NCBI GenBank assembly: GCA_023853785.1 | Contig: JAJIRX010000223.1 | Location: 1 to 64,000 of the forward strand | DNA: 64,000 bases | Direction: 5' to 3' | Source of the DNA: Psilocybe azurescens | Lineage: Eukaryota > Basidiomycota > Agaricomycetes > Agaricales > Agrocybaceae | Position numbers and translations under genes: made by a program | Part shown: in pieces, positions 12,816 through 26,299 of the stretch | Numbering within the stretch: position 1 is the stretch's first letter | Layout: each line of letters begins with the position of its first letter | The notes under the pieces: model-generated | Databases searched by the model: none | Told to the model about the DNA's origin: nothing | What the model saw: the letters and a program-made list of their open reading frames with translations, nothing else

Positions 12816-13796
12816 TATTGAATACACATGAAATGCATGTTAATTTTTATGAATCGTGTCGAAAACCCGATCTTGGGTCACCGATGGACGACGCCACGAG
12901 TCAAATTTGACTAGTCAGCGTAAAGGTATCCTAGACTCTGCAACCTTGGTAAAGAATGTCCATATATGCGCTATTATATCTTTTATTGCGAATTATCGTC
13001 AGTTCCAGCAGTCCACAGGAAGCATAAACTGCTATTTTGCGGAGGTCGACAACTCGCATTGCAGTGAGATAAACGCAGAACTATTTTCGTTCCGATATAG
13101 CATACTAATTTATCCTCAAGACATTGTTGAAAACCTACATCTAAATATAGTTGTTAAATATCCACGTACGAGGCGAAATAAAATGGCGCACCCTTGGATC
13201 AAATACATGCACGATTCAATCAATCACTGGCCACTCAAGGACCAAACAACCAAAAATTGAAGTGGAATGCAGAAGTCAACGCAAGTCCGATGAGCTGATT
13301 CCTGAGAAGCCTTTGTAAAGTATCCCATGCCCCAGTTTCTGGGTACCAAACAGGGCCTCCACTGGCCCTGATTTTCCAGTCACCACGCCCCAAAGATGGC
13401 CACCCATGAGCGAGAAAAACCTTCTCGAAGGAACTCCACTCATCTCCGACGGTAAAAGGTTGTGAATTGTATCCCAGGGAAACGTATGTGTTGGGATTTT
13501 CGAGGCAGTTCTGGCCGGCTATTTCTCGAAGCGCGCTAGTAATCCCGCATAGCGTAGTCGATGCGAAATGTGATGGCTAAAGCCTTCAGTGTTTCCAAAG
13601 ATATGAGAAGCATAAATTTTATGACTTCGTCAAGTTCACGGGGACAGAACACTGAAGATGTGCGCAATTAGTGGTTCACATAGAGCAAAATAACATGAAA
13701 TGGAGAGAGAACTTACTAGTTAAACGTAGGATTCAGGCCACGTATGTCGTGGCAAGAGAAGATACGGCGTCCTCACACTCCTCATATATGCCGAAA
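12816..13796. other. Intergenic region, no gene recognised
   Basis: This is about 1 kb downstream of the EF-hand gene. Several short frames exist on both strands, the longest 134 codons at 12,856-13,260, but none shows a motif, codon pattern or intron structure I would defend as a gene. Confidence 0.4.
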
Positions 13797-14506
13797 TCAG
13801 CATTGGAGCTCCTCGAATGTCCCAAATCCAAAATTTCCTTGCCGTCTGCTCGTCGCTGTGTCAACATACTCGCAAGATGTTGCACATGATTCGCACTGTC
13901 GACGTCGTTGCCAGTTGAATGGGTCCAAAACCAAAGAGGCCGGAATGTTGATAATCTGATTCGGGGAGAACTCGATGTCACTGAGACCGGGATGTTTGAG
14001 ATTGGTGAGTGGAATTAAAACAGAAAGATCGAAATATCTTATGTCGTGCAATTTGGAGGTCACAGTAGGGAGGCGTATGAGACGAGTCAAAACACCCGTT
14101 ATCTGAGGGTATGTCCTCCAATCAATTGTACTCTATATGAGAGTGAGAGACATTACGGGTTTGTGAGCTGGGTAAGCTCAGAGGGTAGACCTGGTAGAGG
14201 TGGCGACGGTGAAGGGTCATAAAGACGACGCCATAGAGAGTAGTGTAGTTCCTAGGCAAAATTGATGATTTTAGGTGTGTTTTAAATGAGTTCGACGAAT
14301 AAACCGACTGGAGAGCGTTGGCTGTGATTCAGAGGGAAGGAGTCTAGGCAGATACGACGGAATATATGCCTCCGGCAAAGAGGAAGAAATCTCTTGCTAA
14401 CTAGAAAGCATGCCCTCAATCCCTCCAATACCAACTTGCCTAGATGGCGGTGACGGTGTTCATCTTGAGTGACAAGGTCGATAGTATCTCCATGGGTAGT
14501 GAGCAA
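13797..14506 (-). pseudogene. F-box-like protein relic
   Basis: Two minus-strand frames (14,506-14,282 and 14,090-13,797) look like parts of one F-box-like protein of the kind amplified in agaricomycetes. The first holds an F-box-type helix (LRACFLVSKRFLPLCRRHIF). The second holds the typical downstream strand-turn-strand pattern (TRLIRLPTVTSKLHDI, then LIPLTNLKHPGL). The frames are joined only through stops and frameshifts, and no complete start is visible, so I call a pseudogene. F-box proteins normally recruit substrates to SCF ubiquitin ligases. The assignment rests on motif resemblance. Confidence 0.5.
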
Positions 14507-14668
14507 ACCAAAAATTCCATATAACGCTCAGATTAAGATGTGGAGATAAAAAGCCACAGTTTCTGCGAGTTGTTTGGCAGTTGCTCGAAACCCAATGTTA
14601 GGGTCACCAAAGGATGACGACATCGATCCCATGTCCACCACACAAGGACTGCTTCTTCTCTGGGAGTT

Positions 14669-16649
14669 ATGTTCAAGGCGGCGACAAACACAAGATCACT
14701 AATATCTATACCTGCTGGTTCCAATATCTTTGCTTTTGGCTCGCCATCCCGGACTAGAAACCCACTTATATCGCGGATCAACTGGCATGTGGAGGAAGGA
14801 CAAGCCTGGGCAGTCGTATCAGGTACCGGAGGCGGAGGCAAAGGTGTTATTTTCAAGGCAAGTGTTCGAGCAATGTGTGCGCATGAACAAATGCTTACCT
14901 CCAGGTGACAGTATAGACCCTGTTAGGACATACTAGGCTAGCACCAGCTACTCCCCGACATACAAGGTCAATGGGCAAATGCTGGTGGCCTCTACCCTTT
15001 CCTTTCAGCCACGTCGGGTGATCCCTATTCACGCATATCTTATGTTTCATTTCGCCAACGTACGGGAGGCGAATCTGGAGCATTCTTCGATTACACAGCT
15101 CGCTATGGTGCCATGAGAGAGGAAGAAGACAAAATCACATTGAGAGAGACCCTCAGTGCTTCTGCTGGGACGGACAAGCATCCACTTTTCGACCTCTTGA
15201 CGGAAAAAATTGGATTGAAATCTCTGCTTGACCTTCCGATGATTACGTTGAGCAATGGTCAGACCAGGCGTGCTAGGGTTGTGAAAGCGATTTTGGATCA
15301 ACCCGAGATTCTATTGCTCGACGAACCTTTAAGTGAGTCCCTTTCTCTTTCTACTGGCTTCACTTTTCCAATCGCATATATCAGCTGGGCTCGACCCTCC
15401 TTCGCGAAAGGCCTTGACGGAGACACTGCATCATTTACACATCCAATGCGCTCCTCGAATCATCATCGGACTCAGGAAAGGCGAAGAAATTCCATCTTGG
15501 ATCACTCCATCTCCTGAGATTGACGGACGTAGCGTCAGAACACGAGCGGCTTCAGATGCAGTAAGCCATCCTTCCTGCTGCCCCAAACATCACCACCAAG
15601 CCTGTTTCAAAAGCAGACACCTTGACTGGTAAAAGTGCCTCTCTTCTCGTCGACATGAAAGGCGTGAATATCACTTATAGCGACCGTAAAGTAAGTAGCC
15701 CACCTTGTATGCCTTGTTTGCCTCTGACCAACTGTCAATCAGGTTCTCAAGGACATTAATTGGCAAATTAGACAAGGCGAACGTTGGCATCTTCAAGGCC
15801 CGAACGGTATAGTAAAGTTCTTAATCCGAAATTTCAACTCGAACTAAACCGAAATTTCAGGTTCAGGAAAGACCACTCTGCTGGCGCTACTAACAGGCGA
15901 CCACCCGCAATCGTATACCCAATCCCACCTCCTTCTCCCAACAGTCTCTCCGTCGAATACCCCATCGCAATCTGGCATACCCACGATCGGTCCACGCAAA
16001 CGCACGCCCACAGCTCACCTCCGCCAGCTCATCGGTGTGGTGTCTCCTGAGATGTTCGACGCGTTTCCGCGCCGCCACCCCGGGATGAGTGTTTGGGAGG
16101 CCCTAACCACCGGGTTTGACGGCGGATTCGTGCCCCGAACTCGCGGTGCGAGTACAGAAGCCAGAAAAATCGGCGGGGTGGGATGGGTCGATGTCGCCGA
16201 CGACGAACTTGGCCTGGGCTTCGATCCACCAGAAGAAGAGAAGAAAACACGCATGGCGTCCATCACGAAATGGAGGGTCCAGCGGTGCTGGGACGTCCTT
16301 CAAGCTCTCGGACCGGCTTCATGGGCAAACAATGCCTCTCAGGATGCGGCCAGCCTCAACTATGGGGATGTAATGCACAATTTCGCGACACAAGCGTTCA
16401 GCTCACTCTCTGCTGGCGAGCAGCGCCTTGTTCTACTGATGCGGGCCTTTGGTGGGCCGGCCGCCTGTGGTGCTTCTTGACGAAGTCTGGAGCGGTATGG
16501 ACGACGACATGATCGCGGCAGCTAGACGATATCTGAGGACAAGTGAAGGGATCAGCGAAGACCAAGCCGTAGTGGTGATCACTCATTGGGAGGATGAAGT
16601 TCCTTGGACCGGAGACGAGGTCAAGAAATTCAAGCTCGCCTCGATATAG
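14669..16649 (+). CDS. Twin-cassette ABC ATPase (YDR061W-like)
   Basis: This is a soluble protein with two ABC ATPase domains and no visible membrane segments, resembling the fungal group around yeast YDR061W. Cassette 1 has a weak Walker A (SGTGGGGKGVIF, with Gly where Ser/Thr is expected), signature LSNGQ and Walker B EILLLDEP. In place of the usual H-loop it has IIIGLRKGEEIPSWIT, which is typical of the group. Cassette 2 is canonical: Walker A GPNGSGKTT (split by an intron near 15,806-15,860), signature LSAGEQR, Walker B VVLLDEVWSGMDD and H-loop VVVITHWEDE. Short introns lie near 15,332-15,384, 15,690-15,743 and 15,806-15,860. The frame shifts in cassette 1 near 14,900-15,060, and by one extra T near 16,450. 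Function in this family is not well established. Confidence 0.75.
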
Positions 16650-17217
16650 GCTTTTACGGTACCTATACAACGCTTATATCTCCGCTCTTTGTATTGACGC
16701 TTTTGCTCGGCAGAACTTGTCATTGTACTTCATTTGTACATCGCGAATCGTTCCATCAGAGTCGTTGCTGCTGTCGATCAATAACGATCACGTGACGCGT
16801 GTCTCGCGTCGAATATTTTTAGGAACAAGGGACTGTTCAAAAGGAAAAACAAGGGATCAGGAAGTCAGTACTTTGGGGAGCAAAGGGAAACGTGTGTACA
16901 CACCTCCTCTTGTATTCATCAATCTCTGAAGGCAGTTTTTGAAGTTTATTTAGTTTTTAAACATTTACAACAAGTTATAAATGACAATTGCATCTGTTTT
17001 GCTCCCAATATTTTTCGAAATACTGACAACCTTTACGTGGCTCCTAGAGCAAACTTCTGGGGCTGGTGTTAAGTGTATGTGCATACCCGACTGAGTACAA
17101 GGTATCCATGGGAGAAGATCTACCTGAACGGTGCAGTGTCATTGTATACATCTATGGCTAAAGACACTGCCGACGGCGCTCTGCGATCATTTCAAACTAT
17201 TGCACCAGCAACGAGTC
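16650..17217. other. Intergenic region before copy B
   Basis: This stretch holds the 3' end region of the ABC gene and then unmatched sequence up to the left edge of copy B. I see no gene, tRNA or clear repeat in it. The first bases homologous to copy A appear near 17,218. Confidence 0.4.
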
Positions 17218-18050
17218 TGTCAGCTCTTTGTTCGATGCACTTCTTACCCGGTTTGGAAGCGCAGGTCATCCAGAGGATCTGATTGAAGTGCTCGTTTATC
17301 GTAAAGAATTGCTCAATCTCCAATCTCCCAAATCTCCACTCAACACAACGGCACTCTCCGATTCGGTTTCAAAACCTGCTTAGTGTGGAGCATGTCATGA
17401 CTTTTCCCTCGAATATTCCATTGACATTCCTCCGGCCCTCGCAGAGTAGATATCTATGTTCATGTAGTGTGATTTTCGTTGTACGGCCAGTCTTTGATGC
17501 ACTTTGGACTTTGGACGACGATTCAAGGGTACTTCCTACAAAGATCCAGCAGCAATATATGCATACGTACTTGTGTAGTAGACACTAGCTTAGACCCATA
17601 CATGTGTAGCTTCATATTTATACATGAGATATAAGCCCTTAGCGTTCAACCTTCAATTCGTCCAAACTCGTAGATCGCAGTTTATCATTATGCTATTGTC
17701 AGCGTCCAGTCTCTAGCGACCCAACCTCTGCATTGCAAGTGACTGTGTGAAATCTTCCGCAAGAATAAGGATAATATGTTGGCAGAATATTTTCTAATCG
17801 AACTTGAAGAAAACGCTCTAGGCGGACCAGTCCAAAAAAAAAAAGTTTAGATTACATAGAGAATTACACGCATATGTATACACAGTACACAAAAAACGAA
17901 ACGAAGAACCAGAAACACGGAGATCCGACTGCCGTCAATCGCAGATAAGCTCGTCGGGATCGTAAACGACTTCAGCAGGACTCCTAACAAACGCTCAGCT
18001 AACAATTCAAATCGCCAATTGGCTTACAAAACTTACCGTTGTTCGATGCC

Positions 18051-20492
18051 CTAAATGACAGTGATAGTATCAGCGAAAGTTGAAGCGGAGTCATAGATAC
18101 GCACGTTACTATCCTTCCAGGAAATCTGGGCCTTCAATTCTGTCAGCCCAAATGATAATATTATACCATACAATACTTGGTAGTACACCGACCCAGAGTT
18201 GGCCCTGAGGTGAGAGCGCATAGGAAGCTTCGACGTATCGGCCGTCACGAGGCAAAGAGTAGAGTACATGTCTAGAGTCTATGTTCAGCAGTCATGATGA
18301 AAAGGTGGCGTGAGTTCTCACCTGGATCCTCATCTACCCAGCGGGAGTTACTTTTAGTTCCACGATAACATCGTATTTTTGAAGTCACGGATTGAAGCTT
18401 TGACGCATCCTCTGATTGACAACAATAGGAGTTTCTGTATTCCTCGACCTCAGAAACCTTGGTATTCTGAAGTGGCGATGATCGTCGTTCATTGTCAAAA
18501 ATGTGCTCTTCGATTACATGACAATTACATACCTTTGGAAGAATGACATTGAATGCTCCAGAAATCAGTGTACGGCCATCCACCTGAATAAATTTTTGGG
18601 CCGAGCGTGCGATGTGTTCGGGATCCTCGGGGTTGAATAAAGAACACAAATTGGTACCATAGGCATATTTTGAGACTCTTGCGCCTACAAAATGGTCCAG
18701 ATAGAAGGAAACAGCGCCATCTGCCGCAGCCTTGTTGCTTTCATGACAGTTAGCACACAAACACCGTGATCGATATACGACAGATACGCACACATGGCGG
18801 TCAGGGCGGCATATATCCAGGGTATCATCAGAGAGCCTGGCCTTCAGGTTCACGAATAGCCAGTCGCTGGCCGCAAAGCCGCCGACAAGAAAGACCGACT
18901 GAACCATCATAGGGTTTTATCATTCAATCTATCCATCTCAGCGATGATCGATGGAATTTAACTCACCACAATTTGAGTCTCTGATTCAGCACGCTGTTTC
19001 TCGATCGATTCCACTATACATTGAATGGATGGTTCAAAGAAGGAAGCCACATCGGAGCTAGATCAGATAACTGTCGCTCAGCGAAAAGATAAGCTCATAA
19101 ACTTATAGCACTCACCCAAGTAATTTGAGCTGTCCACTTCGAATATTCAGTAAAGGGTCTTTGTCCCCACGTCTTCCGAATTTGATGTACTGCGCGTCGT
19201 CGTCGTTGTGGAATCGGAGCTTGGTACCCTTGTCAAAACATTCAGCGATGTTCGGGATATCATCAATAAAGCGAGAATTTTCCAAAAGGTCTGTGACATT
19301 GAAAAAATACGGTTAAGTACATAATAGCAAGGAATGTTTAAGCCACTGACTCTCGAGGTAATTCCTCGCACTGCTGGTCACGAAGACTGACCCTTGAAAA
19401 TGGCCTGCAGAAAAAGATACAGATCGTAAGGAAGTTGGGTTGTGAACATAGTTTCAGAAGCCATACAGTTTGGGGCAACCAATTCTTCCGAACGATTGTG
19501 TGTCCTGGGATGTTTGTTTATATGCGGTGACATCGATGGTGTCTCCGCCAGCATCAACAATGAGGACGCCCTTTCCTTGCTACGAATAATCAGAAGTCTT
19601 AGACGGCGGGTCCATTGTGCGATGACGGACGAAGCTCACCTCTATAGCGTGGGTTGTCAATCCCTCCTGAATACAGCAGTGCAAGCTGGCCTTGCCCTCT
19701 GTAACGAACGAGAGACGCTGCTGCCCAGCCGGACTGTTCGGAATCAAGCCCGCCCATACTGCAGCCCGCCGTATCTGGCTCTGCTGGGTACCTTCCCAGC
19801 CGTTCGGATGCGTGAGCACAAATTCGTGCGGTTTTCGAGATTCTTGCACATGTCGGCGCGGTTGGGGTATGTTTCCTCGATATACGTCCGCGCACATTGG
19901 TGGAGATAGCGCAGAAATTCGGCGAAGACGTCTATGACTGTCTTCCCTTCGGGAAGAGGTGGGATGGTGTGGCTGGCGATCAATGCAGAGTTGGGGCTTT
20001 GGGGCGCAAGTGAAGTTTGAACCTGAAAGATCAAGGCCCAAGGGTAAAACTGTGCACAATTTTGGCAGAACAAAGAGAACTTGCCATTCCGCCTTTGTCC
20101 ATTCTTTGTCTTCAGCGTCGACTTCGATGCCCTCTCGCTTCGCTTCTGCACCCACAGCGCGCACTTCTTCGTGTTTATCGTAATAGATAACTGTGGGTAT
20201 CTTGGAGTCACCACCAACGCGGTCCTGAGCGGGGAACCTGCGTTTCAGTGCATCGTGAATGGACCTGACATGAAAGGGAAAATCATAACAAAACATACAC
20301 ACCTTGTTACCCTGTAATCTCAGCGACTTCTCCCGGATCAAGAATACTGTGGAGCAGACCCCATAGTTTAGATGAAAGATGCAGCAGTAGATGTCGCACT
20401 AACCTGTATGAAATGCCGCTGAAAGTAGTCCCAATGTCAAAGGCGAGAACGAGCTTGCGTTGGGTGCCGCTGTAAGGCTGCCTGGTGGGCAT
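18051..20492 (-). CDS. Hsp70-like ATPase (HSPA12 type), copy B
   Basis: This is an actin-fold ATPase of the HSPA12-like Hsp70 group. The start is ATG at 20,492-20,490 (MPTRQPYSGTQRKL). Phosphate-binding loop 1 is intact (LVLAFDIGTTFSGISY), as are the second phosphate motif (GKGVLIVDAGGDTIDV) and the adenosine motif (VFLVGGFAASDWLF, near 18,870). It ends ASTFADTITVI at 18,051. At least eight short introns interrupt it, one apparently GC-AG after the KAEW segment. The frame slips by one base near 19,830, 19,490 and 20,000, each within or beside a short base run; copies A or C are in frame at those points. This suggests an intact gene with base-call errors or a recent pseudogene. No substrate-binding domain is present, which is usual for the group. 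Substrates are unknown. Confidence 0.8.
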
Positions 20493-21572
20493 GGCTTGAC
20501 GAAGAGATGGGTTTACAGGTATTTGTGTATCTGTGCGGTTTATATGTCCGCGGTGAGACATAACTCGCCATTCAGAAACCCCGGATCTGCGGTTTCCATG
20601 AATTTGCAAGCACGATCGGCTACGATGATATCATGCAACATGTACGCGTTAGCAGCTTTGTTCCAAAGACCAGTGCATACAGCTTTCATTCACTCCTTCA
20701 GAATCCCCGTCTTCATTTCAAGTCTCAGTATCGTATCTTTGCATGATGCATGTGTAGTATACACTCAAAATTCAAAGTGAAAGGAGGATGCAGGAAACAA
20801 CGGAGAAGACGCAAGAACGTGCGACGCGACAAGTCGGCGCGTACGTTGCTTGTTTGGTTTCCGATTTTATATTATATACCTTGCAGCATCACAATCGCTT
20901 CGGCAGGTAATAGCGGACCAAAGTCCGCTCTTTCCGAGTCGAATATTTTGGTGCCAAAAGGTTATTGCTAGCGTGTTTTGTCTCTGATCGCCTTCTTCAA
21001 AAACCCTATGTCTCTGAAAGTCCCAAAATCCAACAATCTGCAAGGGTTCAAGGATGGATAGGTAAAATACTTAGCTCTATCTCATGTACTGAACTGATCA
21101 CAAAAACCAGCAACTTTCAGGCTTGGATGAGGCCGTATTATGCAACATTCAGGCGGTGAACAAGCATCCAATATCATCACCCTCTCGACGTCTGGTTAGC
21201 AAATCATCCATAACGGGCAGCGTTAGGTTATGCAAGGAGACCTACATCCATCACTACAGAATACATGTGAGGAAAAATTACGCAACACGTTGTGTTTACA
21301 GCAACTTTTGTCCAAGAATGCTCGGGCCTTCTCCACTTCGCTCTGATCTTGCCTTACTTCTGTTGACTTAATGGATGCTGATGCAGATTTGATAGCAGGC
21401 GAATCACTGCGAATCAAGTTTGCTTTTAGTTCGCTTTGAATGCAAGTGGGGTATGTCGATTTCCTCGGGAAAGCATCATATTATAACCCTCACAAGGTTG
21501 ACACACGTTTCTCTCAACAGGAATAGAAAATGAACAAAACAATGTAAATACTCCGCATCCACCTCATTGAAC
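20493..21572. other. Intergenic region between copy-B genes
   Basis: This 1.1 kb spacer separates the stop of the coiled-coil gene from the start of the Hsp70-like gene on the same strand. It is conserved in reverse complement in copy C (58,954-60,082). It therefore probably holds the Hsp70 promoter and the coiled-coil 3' end. I see no convincing gene in it. Confidence 0.45.
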
Positions 21573-23082
21573 TCAAGCCCATCCAACATCCGCCATCTCA
21601 ACACCTCGAGTAGTCTGATATGCACTATCGTCACTATCCACGGGATCGTCCAAAACCGAGGTCAACGCGATTTTGGGATTCAGGAGCACATTCATACGAG
21701 GATCTAGTCGCTCTCCCTTATTTGTCACGGGCTTCCGCAGGCCCATTCCGACTGTACAAAGTACGTGGCTTCTTTTCCCGTCGTCGCACTCCACAGAATG
21801 GCTGATGCTATTGCCATAGCTGTCGTCCATGGCGTCGCCGTCAAATAAATCTCTCGGATTATGAATGAAAATTTCCGTATCAGCGGTCGTTATTCCTTCA
21901 TGGATCGCCTTCTTCAAGTGGGCCCTCTGCTTTACGATAGCAAATAACATATTTCTATAACCGTCATCGACTCATGCGACTGTGCGCCCGAAGAGGACCA
22001 GCCACAAAGGTATAACATAGACCGGGTGGTTTTTGCTGTGGCCTCGACATCCCTTTGCTGTCGGGATCTTGTATCTGGGCACATGTTATGGCTCTCCGTC
22101 TTCCAGACACTGCTTGAACATCTACTTTACCATAAGAATATCAAAGACGCACCAGCATATATTTGGGCGACATACCGAATGATTTTATCCTCTTGTATAT
22201 GTTGTCAAGGACTGACTTCTGTAGTTCTGCAGGAAATACACGCATTCTGTGTGCGCACCAATTCGTCAAATGAACCTTGGATTGCTAGCTGCAGCAGTGG
22301 AGGATCTTCTGTTCATACTTGAGTGAGTTTGTTGGCAAGATGTGTGCATAATTCTATCCCGATTGTCTCAGAAATTGTTTTCAAAGGGAGCTGACTGGTT
22401 TTCAGATTCCTGACACGCTCTTCACAACTGGCCGACATCGTCTCATCCTCGATCAGCCTGGCCCCAAAAGCAGCAAGCTGGAAAATGTAGGTATTCAACG
22501 CTTCGACCATTTGGATGATATCGGCGCCAGAGTACAGGTCGGCTGTGGTCAAGAACGTGTGGACTCTCTTTAGCTCGGCATTTCGTTCCTGCAGCAACCT
22601 CGCCATCTCGTCGACTTCGGATTCAGATGCGCGTAGTTTTCCTTTGAAGAAGGCATTCTCTTGGTCCTTTATGTGGATATGTTCTCTGTATTCCTGTGTC
22701 TGCTGTTGCGCGGCCTCTATCTGGCGACGTGCTTATTTTATGTTTCTGTGCAAGTAGCTGTTATTGTTCTTGAGTGCCTCGTTTGTGCTTTTCAATTTCC
22801 CTTTGTTCATCCCTTGTCGAGCACAACGACCTTTTCAATCGCTCGACTTCCCGAGCCAATTCACGGGACTTCTCTACTTTGTCTTTCCGCCTCAAATCTA
22901 TATCGCTTGACTAGCCACATTTGAGAAGGGTGTGTGCTATGTCTGTGTTTGGCCCAGGATCTCGGGATTTGTCGTGTTGACCAAACATCCTGTCCTGGCT
23001 GTCCAGTCGGTTGTACGTCACTGGGTTCCTGGCTGCTAGCCTCCAAAATCGAGGTAACTTTATTCACCATTGACGAGATCAT
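21573..23082 (-). CDS. Coiled-coil hypothetical protein, copy B
   Basis: This is the best-preserved copy of the coiled-coil family. I place the start at ATG 23,082 (MISSMVNKVTSIL), because the reading upstream uses only non-ATG starts. The track continues through a charged coiled coil, a conserved globular part (MARLLQERNAELK, SGADIIQMVEALN, DETMSASCEERVRN) at 22,606-22,313, and a C-terminal part at 21,950-21,573 (HNPRDLFDGDAMDDSYGN, then SVLDDPVDS). Frame changes between these blocks could be introns or base errors. I recognise no enzymatic motif or membrane segment. Its constant pairing with the Hsp70-like gene in three copies may simply reflect joint duplication. Confidence 0.6.
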
Positions 23083-23720
23083 CGAGCCGCCAATATTGTT
23101 CGTAGTATGTTTCGAGATTTTATCTGAGTCGTGTAGGTTATTTTGGTGTCTCAATATTTGTCGTACCCGATCACAAAAACTGTGATCATAGTTTTGAATC
23201 TTTTCGAATTCAGACGTACTTTTCCGGCTATTCGCTCAGGATTTAGGGAAGCTCACAAACCAACTATTTGACTACTAATACCTCGAACGCCAATCCGAGA
23301 GCGGCGTTGAGAAACAGACGAGTTAGCAGTCACGACTTCGATATCAAGTGCATTGTGTGGGAAATCACGTTATGTATTGGAGCCAGCCAAACACTACACT
23401 GTAAAGTTGCTCATAATTTGTTCTGGGTAGAACATAAAGATTAAACGATATTGAATACATGTAAGGCAGACGTTGGTCCATGCCCATGACTCTTCCTGAG
23501 TCCCGAATTTCCCACCGGTTATGAAACCTTGGGATCAAGGTGATCTGCAACGAAGGTGATGGAAAAAGACAAACAAGTAATGCCGAGAAGTGTTCCTACT
23601 GCCATTAGCTGCTGGTGTTCACATGCAAACGGGCGAAGGCAGCGGGAGAGGGCTGTGTGCAAGGTGTACTAGATGCTACCCGCAAAATTTGTCCTATATG
23701 CGGTGGTAGAGCAAGTACGA

Positions 23721-25497
23721 AAATAATAAGAAAACAAAGGCATGTTGCACACACTGAGGTAGATGTACGGCGGTGGTAAGAACATTGTAGGCACTTAAGC
23801 CATCGGCAAAATGTTTTGCTATTGTTCCGGGCACGATGAGAAACTCCTACATCGTGAGTTTCGTGATCGACGACAGTAGATCCCAAGTCGCAGCCATGAA
23901 CATTCAATGCGGTCTCGTAGGGCCTAAATCAATACATCAACAGGTAGGTGATGGAAGGAAGTGTAGGATTCACGCAATTTGATTATCGAGTCCAAAAGGC
24001 GCGAACTATTCGGTGACTAACAATCGGTCCAATCGGCGATCCTTCCAAGATATTGACGCAAGATCCTTTTGTGCACATTTCACGCTCCAGATGTTGTCCT
24101 CCGATAGCGGCTCTGCGATTTGTCTTTGTGGAGGGACTAAATTTCTGGAGAAATTTAATCAAGCGTGTCGATGGTACTTAAGTATGAAATGTCGACGTGG
24201 TCGCGAGGACGAAGGAAAAGCAGCATTACATCTTGTTGCTGCTGGTATTTGAGTGGAAGGGTGGTTGATGTGCCAAATGGGACGAATGGATAAGACCCGT
24301 CGCCACCGGCTGGGTCGGTATAGAGTTCTAATAACGTGTTCGCCCTTCAGAAGCTGGTAGACGTAATGGACGTAGGGATAGAGCCTAGGTACATGCCATT
24401 GAATGTACGAAAGTACAAAAATTAAAAGAGAGACCCACTTTGCCTAAATAACATCCATGTGGCACCTGTCTCTATTCTCCGACGAATCTGAAAACATTTA
24501 TCGACCTGCAGCGCGCAGCATCTGATACCGATAGGATGCGGCATCCCAAAACTCAACGATCGTAAATTATGCTCGACTAATATGTTGTCAGAATTGACGC
24601 CAGAGTTCTTACGGCCAATTCCACCGGCGAGCTCCTTGGCGGCATCATTCATGCGGCCATGGGTCATTTCAGGCTGGCCAGTCGGTTGCTTACGCAACTT
24701 GAAAAGTTGTAAGTAAGCCGCAATCTGGACGTGGTGAGAGGAAAGGACCCGACAGCGGGCATGTGGTCGTGTATCGTGTTGGTATGTTGATGAAGGTTGA
24801 CGTTGATGATGAGTTTGGGATGACTCTTGAGACGACCTTCGAAGTCGACGAGCTTCAAGTTCAAACGTTCGGAAGTGAGGTCACGTGCCGTCATTTTAGT
24901 AGCGCGAGGAAGCGCACTGACTCTTCTTCGTCTGATCATAGATTCCATCGAAGTTGTGCGGGGTATGTCATCGATAATCGAGAGTCTTCCACTTTACTCT
25001 AGGTCGGGTGCCAATATTCTCCTGCTCGAGGTCTCCTTCAAGTTCCAAACGATGTGAATAACATTGCCGAACTAATGACAGTCTGAGAGATCTTCTGTGA
25101 GCGTTGAATTTCTTTCCTACAAGTAGATTAGCGACATTCTCTGGACAAATGACAGGAGCATGCTTGAAACATAGCCAGCAATTTCTTTGCTGGTGGACTA
25201 GCACGCCGAACAAGAGGTGACGACGACCGCTTCCATAACGGTGGCTCTACGTCCATCGTCATCGATTTGGAAGTTGGGACAATTACTGTAGTTCTGTTAC
25301 CAGGCGCATAAATAACTGTCATTGTCGATATATTGTAGGTATGCTATCTAGGTTGATCATTGAATACAATCATTTTAACCAATAGGATGGGATATCCAAC
25401 AAGAGAACGCACCTGATAGAGAAGCAAATTCTGAGCAAACGAAGATGCTTGAGACCCATGAGGCACGGCCTTCCTGGTGACGCGTTTACTGCTTATG
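23721..25497. other. Unrecognised region
   Basis: The base composition is host-like and CpGs are kept. Minus-strand frames at 25,322-25,128, 25,213-24,968, 24,948-24,664 and 24,697-24,422 could be exons of an unknown gene, but I cannot join them with confidence and see no family motif. I report no gene here. Confidence 0.3.
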
Positions 25498-26299
25498 CTA
25501 ACGAGGAATGTGAATGGCGTTGACGCTGGCGACGCAGCAAACCATCATATAGGTTGCATAATACGACAAATCGCTCGCGGAAAAATCGAATACAATTGCA
25601 TCATAGCTGTCAACAGAGACGATGATCAGGCTGGACACCGTGTGGAACGCAGCTAACAGGCCACCTTTCAGGCCGGTACGATACCCACAAGTCAACTTGG
25701 TCCAGTTCCAAGGGATGGGCACAGAGAAGGCGACGAATTGAATAGATGGGTCGTACTAATGTCAAACAGAGCACCACGACCCGGGCGCCACTGAATACAA
25801 TGTGATAAGTCTCTCGTTGCCTGTGCTTGTGATGGTTGCGTCTCTGAAGCGGTATTGATGGGAGTCCGTACAGAAGAACAAGAAAGCGATCTCTCTGTGC
25901 TGGAGTGGACAAGTTATTTCCTGAATATTGAGTTGTGATCGGGCGTAGGGGTATTCTCGAATGATGATGCGGCCAGGGAATTTCTGCCGCCTGGCCAATG
26001 GCTTCATGGGTTTCACCGAAGCCTGCCGGAGAGACGAATTTAGTACTTCATGTCACAAAACATGCATAAAATGGCTGTTACTGGAGCCTTTGATACGTTT
26101 CCATCATCCGGATGACTGGAAGCCGACGATAGTTGACTGGGTTGACGAGAACACTGAATGTTAATGGTAGAAGAGCGTTGAAGAAGTTGGCGGTATTCAC
26201 TGAAGATATTTCGGAGACCGTGAAGACGCAGAGGGCGAAGTTAATAACCTGACGATGGAGAAGGCCTAGCTGCTTTAAAAATGTGATTGGAACCGTCAT
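25498..26299 (-). CDS. Possible membrane-type hypothetical gene fragments
   Basis: Minus-strand frames 26,299-26,078 and 25,722-25,498 encode hydrophobic stretches (INFALCVFTVSEISSV, FFNALLPLTFSVLV, LAAFHTVSSLIIVSV, YYATYMMVCCVASVNA) that could be transmembrane helices. They are separated by about 350 bp of frames with stops, compatible with introns or decay. I do not recognise the family. The call rests only on hydrophobicity and proximity. Confidence 0.3.

Larger units (their letters stand above)
17218..23720. repeat. Segmental duplication, copy B
   Basis: Copy B carries the Hsp70-like gene (18,051-20,492) and the coiled-coil gene (21,573-23,082), both on the minus strand, coiled-coil gene upstream. 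Its left part matches copy A (217-3,600) in direct orientation. Its whole right part matches copy C (54,161-62,475) in reverse complement. Homology with C at the right edge ends near 23,715, where C carries a short fold-back insertion (54,070-54,160). Confidence 0.85.
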
